Below are positions 55,803 through 64,000 of a stretch of 64,000 nt of DNA, in pieces. Source of the DNA: Clostridium sp. (GTDB taxonomy: Bacteria > Bacillota > Clostridia > Clostridiales > Clostridiaceae). A program made the translations under genes and the position numbers. A model generated the notes under the pieces. The model was not told the DNA's origin. It ran no database searches and saw nothing but the letters and a program-made list of their open reading frames with translations. The stretch covers positions 171,081 to 235,080 of the forward strand of contig NZ_JAHAIF010000002.1 of the NCBI RefSeq assembly GCF_018372875.1, read 5' to 3'. Numbering within the stretch: the stretch's first letter is position 1; each line of letters opens with the position of its first letter.

Positions 55803-56136
55803 TAAGCATTCCTCCATATGAATTTATCTAGATAAAGTTAATACTGGAATTTAAGTGTAATTTTTTATATTTGTTAACGTTAACATTTAATCAAATTTTA
55901 CCATATTATTCAAAGCCAGTCAATGATTTTGAATATTTTTTTCAAAACATTTCATACTTTTTGAAAATATATCACATTTTTATCCATTTTATCTAGTAAA
56001 AATCAATTTCTTTGATATAATCTGAAATTTTTTTTCAATACATATATATATTATTGATATTTGTATATATTGTTTATATTTGAAAACTTTGATATTATAT
56101 ATGTAGAAGATTATAGGTAAATATAGGAGGCATAAC
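55803..56136. promoter_or_regulatory. Divergent promoter region with cre-like palindrome (55871-55886)
   Basis: TTGTTAACGTTAACAT at 55871-55886 has a perfect 14-bp palindrome core and matches the CcpA cre consensus except one base. It lies 70 bp before the FAD gene start. The RpiR gene on the other strand has TATTAT-type sequence near 56090 and GGAGG at 56126. Carbon catabolite control plus RpiR regulation of the minus-strand operon is likely. Confidence 0.6.
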
Positions 56137-56994
56137 ATGGCATCAGTTGTTATTTCTAAAATAATATCACTGCAATCGAGTTTTACAGTAAGCGAAAACG
56201 AAATTAGTCAATTTGTAATTAACAATCCAGATTTTGTAATAACTAATACAATAACTAATTTAGCAAAAAAGATAGGTACTTCAGAGGCTAGTATTAATCG
56301 TTTTTGTAAAAAGGTTGGTTATAAAGGCTTTAATAATTTTAAAATAGCATTAGCTCAAAATAGTTATTATAGTAATATGGAAAAGGAGAATTCTTCAAAT
56401 GCAGACTCTAGCATTATTGAATCTATGTCTCTTGATTATACGCAACTTATAAAAAACACTTCTGCTATGTTAAGCGAGGAATCATTAAATAATAGTGTAG
56501 AATTAATAAAAAATGCTGAAACAATTCATGTAATTTCATTAATAAATACCTCCTTCATTGCAAATGAATTAGCCTTTAAACTATCATTAATAGGACTAAA
56601 AGTAAAAACACATATAGATAAATTAGATATTCATTTATGTACTTCTAATCTTTCCTCTAAGGACTTATTAATTGTAATTGTTCCAACATTACTTTGTAAT
56701 GATATTTATCCATCTTTAATTACGGCTAGGGATCGTGAGGCTAAAATAATCTCAATAACAAGTACTGACTCACCTAAGTTTAATGACATAGTTGATGTTA
56801 AGTTAATTACCCCTGATAAGATTATAGCTAATAACTCGCTTGCATTATCTAATAGCTTGATGTTATTATTCACAATTGACTTGATTTATGGATTATTATT
56901 AAGAGATGATAAGACTCTAAGACAACGTAAGTTAAATAGTGATACCATTATTAATACTCACCAATCAATTGATCGATACTTAATTGACTTTTAA
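56137..56994 (+). CDS. RpiR-family transcriptional regulator
   Basis: This 285-residue protein has the RpiR HTH (about 35-65; LAKKIGTSEASINRFCKKVGYKGF) and a C-terminal SIS sugar-phosphate-binding domain (about 120-250; AETIHVISLINTSFIANELA, LLIVIVPTLL). RpiR proteins sense phosphosugars. It is divergent from the FAD/permease/HyuA operon and probably controls it. AGGAGG precedes the ATG. Confidence 0.9.
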   Translation: MASVVISKIISLQSSFTVSENEISQFVINNPDFVITNTITNLAKKIGTSEASINRFCKKVGYKGFNNFKIALAQNSYYSNMEKENSSNADSSIIESMSLDYTQLIKNTSAMLSEESLNNSVELIKNAETIHVISLINTSFIANELAFKLSLIGLKVKTHIDKLDIHLCTSNLSSKDLLIVIVPTLLCNDIYPSLITARDREAKIISITSTDSPKFNDIVDVKLITPDKIIANNSLALSNSLMLLFTIDLIYGLLLRDDKTLRQRKLNSDTIINTHQSIDRYLIDF

Positions 56995-57056
56995 TTCTTC
57001 AAAAGATCACACACTTTCAACAATTAGTGTACACTCATTCTTAGACATAAATAAAA

Positions 57057-57080
57057 AGGAAGTTAGTTTCCTAACTTCCT
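57057..57080. repeat. 24-bp hairpin, copy 3
   Basis: Identical to the terminators at 32893 and 40702, with a T-run on the minus strand, but no minus-strand gene ends here: the nearest one has its own terminator at 57257-57290. It follows the convergent RpiR gene. The remaining gap (57081-57256) shows no gene. Confidence 0.7.
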
Positions 57081-57256
57081 AATCTAAAACCATAATACCG
57101 CGTCACTACAACCCCATTCTCAACTGAATACTCCTGAAGTTTTATATAAATTTTGGTATTATTTCCCAAGAAATGTTTTTTCCTTTTCCTAAAATAGTGG
57201 GAATTATTCATATATAATATCAGCTTTAATAAAGGAATCGATCATTTTCCTTCACC

Positions 57257-57290
57257 AAAAAAAATAGGATAGACTTTTACGCCTATCCTA
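57257..57290 (-). terminator. Terminator of the 6-phospho-beta-glucosidase gene
   Basis: TAGGATAG (57265-57272) and CTATCCTA (57283-57290), followed on the minus strand by eight Ts. Confidence 0.9.
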
Positions 57291-57320
57291 AAATAATAAC
57301 CAAATTTCCCTGAAACTAAT

Positions 57321-58805
<1,485 letters not shown>

Positions 58806-58863
58806 CTAAAATCATTACTAGGATTTCTACTAAAATTACTTATTAAAATTTACGTCTTTTAAC

Positions 58864-60838
<1,975 letters not shown>

Positions 60839-60839
<1 letters not shown>

Positions 60840-62323
60840 TAAAAATAACTATTAATTCTATCAATATCAACTGAATTTAATGGTAATGATATATACTCAA
60901 TTGAAGTACTACTCTCTGTTTTAACAGTATGTGTAGCAATAATAAAATCTAGTTTGTAATTCTCTTTTTTATATTTCTCTTCAAAGAATGATACTTGATT
61001 AGTAGAACAACTACATAACACATTTATTTTATCACAAGATACTTCTTGTAATTTCTTAATTAAACTCATAAGCAATACAGGCTCATATCTACTTGCAATT
61101 ATAACATTTAGTTTTTCCTTATATCTTATCCCCATTAGCTCTAAATACATTGAATTATAAATATAATCTATTTCATCAAAAATAACATTAGTATATTTAT
61201 AAACTATTTCATCTAAGGGTTTTACCAATTTATAATACTTTTTATAATTTCCTTTTATTTTTTCAACTATATAATCATCACCTTGATATGCCAATCTTTT
61301 TTTATATATACTTATCTCCAAATACTTCTTCCATTTACTAAAAAGATCTTCTGAAAAATTATTAAAAGAAATCATTATATCTTCATTTAATGTAGTAATA
61401 TACTCATGAAAAATTCTTTCAATTATAGGATCAACCACTATTTTATTTGTAGTTTCACTTATAAGACATTGTTTTAATCCTAATACACTCTTTAAATAGT
61501 TTCTTTCATTTACAGGTAATGTAACCCCAGTTATCTCTTCAATAACATCAAAAGGGAACTTACAATATGTATTACTATCTTCTACTATATTTTCTATAAA
61601 ATATCCTTTTTCTATTCTGTAAACAAATACTATCAATTCAAGAACAAATGTAATTATTCCCTGGTGATCTAATACTATATTTTCATTATTTAAATAATCT
61701 GAAATTAGAGTATTAAATAAAATAAATCTCTCTACACTTCCCAGTTCATCAGTTAAATGTTTTATAAGATTCATTAAATATTTACTATCACTACTATAAT
61801 TACGATAAATTGCCGATGATATAAGTAATCTTATTTCTGACTCTGTTAAATCTACTATAATTCCATTTGCCTTAGAAGTTTTTACTTTCTTATTAACCAC
61901 CTGAAAAATCCACTTAGAAACTTTTTTAACATCATTAGCAATTGCAGTTTTAGATAAATACAATTCCTCAGCAATATTTTCAGTAGTTATGTATGTCTTA
62001 TTATTTATAATTAATAAAAATAATATATATACCTCTCTTTGATTTGCTTCAATTGGTTTCCAATCAGACTTTAACTCATATTTAGAAAAGTACTTTTCAA
62101 TATTCTTTCTATCAGAATGATTTATATAGTATATTTTCTCTTCTGTGCTATAATTTATATTCTGTCCATTTTCTTTTATAAAGTTATTAATATTCTTTAA
62201 ATCGCCTCTAATAGTTCTAGCTGAAACATCAAATTTTATGGATAACTCATCAATAGTTAATCCTTTAGATTCCCTTAATAAAGTCTTTAAAATATTTTCC
62301 TGCCTAACATTTATCATATACAT
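60839..62323 (-). CDS. PRD-containing transcriptional regulator (BglG/LicR-type activator)
   Basis: ATG 62323 (494 residues) is the first good start: GGAG lies 11 bases upstream, and it begins 2 bp past the marR stop. Residues 1-55 form an HTH_11 unit (LTIDELSIKFDVSARTIRGD), and a second HTH lies near 105-130 (TTENIAEELYLSKTAIANDVKKV). One or two PRD domains follow (about 170-370), then a C-terminal EIIB-like domain (INVLCSCSTNQVSFFEEKY). PRD proteins are switched by PTS phosphorylation. Its place upstream of bglP-bglA makes it their likely regulator. Confidence 0.85.
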
Positions 62324-62325
62324 TA

Positions 62326-62739
62326 TTAAATGCTCCAACTTCTATTTAATAACTCTTTAAGTATTTCTACATTCTCTTTACCTAAGGCATCTGATATTTC
62401 TTGCTCTAGTTGTTTTTTTAGTTCTTTACTCTTCTTACAATAATCTTTTCCCTTATCAGTAAGCTCTGCATACTTATTTTTACTTTCATTTTTCACAAAT
62501 TTTAAGTATCCTCTTCCCTCTAATTTTTTAGCACATTTAAACATAGCTTGACGAGATATATTAGCCTGTCTAGCTACTTCCGCAATAGATATTTTCCCCA
62601 TATTAATTTTAGCTAAAAGAAGTGCTTCTGTATGGGATATATCTTCTTCTTCACTTTCCGCCCATCTATTTTCAACTTCACGCCTAAGGATAATATGCTT
62701 TTCACTTATTAAATCAATTATATTTAAATTTCTCTCCAT
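62326..62739 (-). CDS. MarR-family transcriptional regulator
   Basis: This 137-residue winged-helix protein has ISIAEVARQANISRQAMFKCAKKLEGRGYL as the DNA-recognition region and the C-terminal dimer helices typical of MarR. It is divergent from a DUF2798 membrane gene, and two identical 15-bp palindromes lie between them. It is followed after 2 bp by the PRD regulator, so the two regulators may share a transcript. Confidence 0.9.
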   Translation of the reverse strand: MERNLNIIDLISEKHIILRREVENRWAESEEEDISHTEALLLAKINMGKISIAEVARQANISRQAMFKCAKKLEGRGYLKFVKNESKNKYAELTDKGKDYCKKSKELKKQLEQEISDALGKENVEILKELLNRSWSI

Positions 62740-62810
62740 TTTCTCACCTTATTTTGTATTTTTATATATTGTAACATATTTATTATTATATTTCAGTTTA
62801 TAACCTCTTT

Positions 62811-62870
62811 GTCAACTTAGTTGACTTTTCTTATAATTTTTGTTAAACTTTCAAAGTCAACTTAGTTGAC
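62811..62870. promoter_or_regulatory. Two identical MarR-type operator palindromes
   Basis: GTCAACTTAGTTGAC occurs at 62811-62825 and 62856-62870, 45 bp apart, both within the divergent promoter region. Plus-strand TATAAT-like sequence lies between. MarR binding to both would control marR itself and the membrane gene. Confidence 0.85.
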
Positions 62871-62904
62871 AAATTTTATTTAGTTATAGGAGGAAATTTT
62901 TATT

Positions 62905-63363
62905 ATGGGGGAAACAAAATTACAAAAATTTATTTTCACATTAATGATGTGCTTTTTTATGGTTCTTGGCATGACTATTTATAATATGATTTTAAACGAA
63001 GGATTCCATCCTCAATTCTTTAATAATCTTTTAAAGGACTTTTGGCTTGGATTTTTTGTAGCACTTTTATTAGATATATTTATTATAGGTAAAATTGCAA
63101 AACCAATTGCATTTAAAATACTGAAACCAACTAAAACTACAAAAGAAATTAAAGTTATATTAACTATTTCTACATGTATGGTAGTAGGAATGGTATTACT
63201 AATGTCTATGTATGGTGCTATTGTTGCTGTTGGATTTAACAGTACAGCATTAAAAATTTATCCATTATGTATTGCTAGAAATTTCATTGTGGCATTACCT
63301 CTTAACTTACTTATTGTATCTCCTTTAGTTAGAATGTCATTTAATAAATTGTTCGCTAATTAA
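62905..63363 (+). CDS. DUF2798-family membrane protein
   Basis: This 152-residue protein has four hydrophobic segments (about 10-28, 45-63, 82-105, 122-142) in two similar halves, each with an F/I-IG/P pattern, matching the small DUF2798 family of unknown function. Genes of this family are often beside a MarR regulator, as here. AGGAGG precedes the ATG. A role in export or stress is not established. Confidence 0.85.
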   Translation: MGETKLQKFIFTLMMCFFMVLGMTIYNMILNEGFHPQFFNNLLKDFWLGFFVALLLDIFIIGKIAKPIAFKILKPTKTTKEIKVILTISTCMVVGMVLLMSMYGAIVAVGFNSTALKIYPLCIARNFIVALPLNLLIVSPLVRMSFNKLFAN

Positions 63364-63409
63364 TTTATTCTATACTTTTCTAAGCCTTAAAAAATGCCTC
63401 AAAATGTGA

Positions 63410-63430
63410 TATATGCAACAATTGCATATA
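63410..63430. promoter_or_regulatory. Palindrome upstream of the sigma factor gene
   Basis: TATATGCAA (63410-63418) and TTGCATATA (63422-63430) are perfect 9-bp arms with a 3-bp centre. It lies 20 bp before the ATG and just before a TATAAT-like sequence, so it may be an operator. Confidence 0.45.
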
Positions 63431-63450
63431 TAATAAAAGAGGTGATGTTT

Positions 63451-64000
63451 ATGGATTATAAGTATATTGAATCTTTGGTGAAGCTTGCAAAAGAAAAAGA
63501 TATTGAAGCACAAGAAATTCTTGTTGAAGAATTTAAACCAATAATATATGGGCTTACTAAAAAGGTATTTGCTCCTGGATATGAAAGAGAGGATCTTATT
63601 AGTGAATCCTACAAAATCCTTTTTAACTGCATAGCTAAATATGATACAAGTAAACATAGATTTGTTGCTTATTCTATTAATGCTATAAAAAATAACTTCA
63701 AATATATACTTAGGAAATCTACCAAAAGAGATGACCATGAGGGATTACTCTCTGGTGATATTTCTACAGACTTAGAATCTCTTCTTAAACCTGAGGAGTG
63801 TCCTTATGAGAAAAAGGAGTCAGATATTATAGATGCCCAGCTTATTAAATATGTTTTTAAAGGGCTAAATAAAGATGAACTTGAATTAGTTAATCTTGTG
63901 GTCTTTGAGGAACATACAGTTAGAGAATATGCAGCATTTAAAAATCTCAACTACTCCACTGCTGTAAAGAAAAAGAAATCAGCATTAGATAAAATGAAAA
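63451..64000 (+). CDS. Sigma factor resembling the TcdR/UviA group (3' end outside window)
   Basis: The frame from ATG 63451 (GAGGTGA upstream) is open to the window end, 183 codons. Region 2 is visible (GYEREDLISESYKILFNCIAKYD, then RFVAYSINAIKNNF), and region 4 at the end (LNKDELELVNLVVFEEHTVREYAAFKNLNYSTAVKKKKSALD). Length, the Ile/Lys-rich composition and the short linker resemble the group V clostridial sigma factors that switch on toxin and bacteriocin genes (TcdR, BotR, TetR, UviA). That assignment is by resemblance only. Its target genes would lie beyond this window. Confidence 0.75.
   Translation, partial: MDYKYIESLVKLAKEKDIEAQEILVEEFKPIIYGLTKKVFAPGYEREDLISESYKILFNCIAKYDTSKHRFVAYSINAIKNNFKYILRKSTKRDDHEGLLSGDISTDLESLLKPEECPYEKKESDIIDAQLIKYVFKGLNKDELELVNLVVFEEHTVREYAAFKNLNYSTAVKKKKSALDKMK

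Noticed and set aside
63370..63738. Minus-strand frame of 122 codons
   Set aside because: It lies opposite the sigma factor gene, which has a better start and recognisable regions.

Overview
The window looks like a chromosomal stretch of a low-GC, strictly anaerobic Firmicute, most likely Clostridium perfringens or a close relative. The base composition is strongly AT-rich, nearly all genes have an AGGAGG-type ribosome site, and there is a three-subunit anaerobic sulfite reductase operon (asrABC), a sortase-built pilus, host-glycan enzymes and PTS sugar systems. This species call is inference from gene content; no rRNA or tRNA gene is present.

Layout. 1-2669: the 5' part of a large signal-anchored surface protein, divergent from asrABC (2926-5815). 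6024-26607: a defence and mobile-gene island. It holds a Upf1-like helicase fused to a PD-(D/E)XK nuclease, a Cys-rich protein of unknown role, a NERD-HRDC protein, a ParA plus SAP-like pair bracketed by an 87-bp direct repeat, an EVE-domain McrBC cassette with a membrane protein (its mcrB is split by a frameshift at a 7-base homopolymer), a LlaJI-type restriction-modification system (two m5C methyltransferases, a McrB-like ATPase, a McrC-like nuclease and a probable DNA-binding subunit) headed by a tyrosine recombinase, and an HNH endonuclease with a MazG-like protein. 26756-32305: a 5-methylthioribose/5-deoxyribose salvage operon (mtnK, mtnA, an orphan PTS EIIC permease, a class II aldolase) with a DeoR regulator and clear promoter and operator repeats.

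32948-40379: a pilus operon (tip adhesin, major pilin, class C sortase, minor pilin) preceded by a SARP-like (BTAD) regulator. Two heptamer direct repeats 11 bp apart lie in front of the operon, the arrangement SARP proteins bind. 40758-43913: an IdeS/Mac-like cysteine protease with Ig-like repeats and a C-terminal membrane anchor; its start codon is abnormal. 44083-50168: a ROK sugar kinase, an aldose epimerase, a broken sialate-esterase-like gene and a very large wall-anchored protein with two GH43-like beta-propellers. 50254-56994: an FAD enzyme/permease/HyuA-like/metalloprotease operon, divergent from an RpiR regulator, with a cre-like palindrome between. 57321-62323: a beta-glucoside PTS and 6-phospho-beta-glucosidase with a PRD regulator. 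62326-63363: a MarR regulator and a divergent DUF2798 membrane protein sharing two identical palindromes. 63451-64000: a sigma factor resembling the TcdR/UviA group, cut by the window end.

Several intergenic regions carry related short repeats: a 55-70-bp hairpin family, a shared 41-bp tail, a 24-bp terminator hairpin found three times, and a 60-80-bp AT-rich family. They cluster at the edges of accessory genes. All functions are read from motifs by eye; none was checked against a database.
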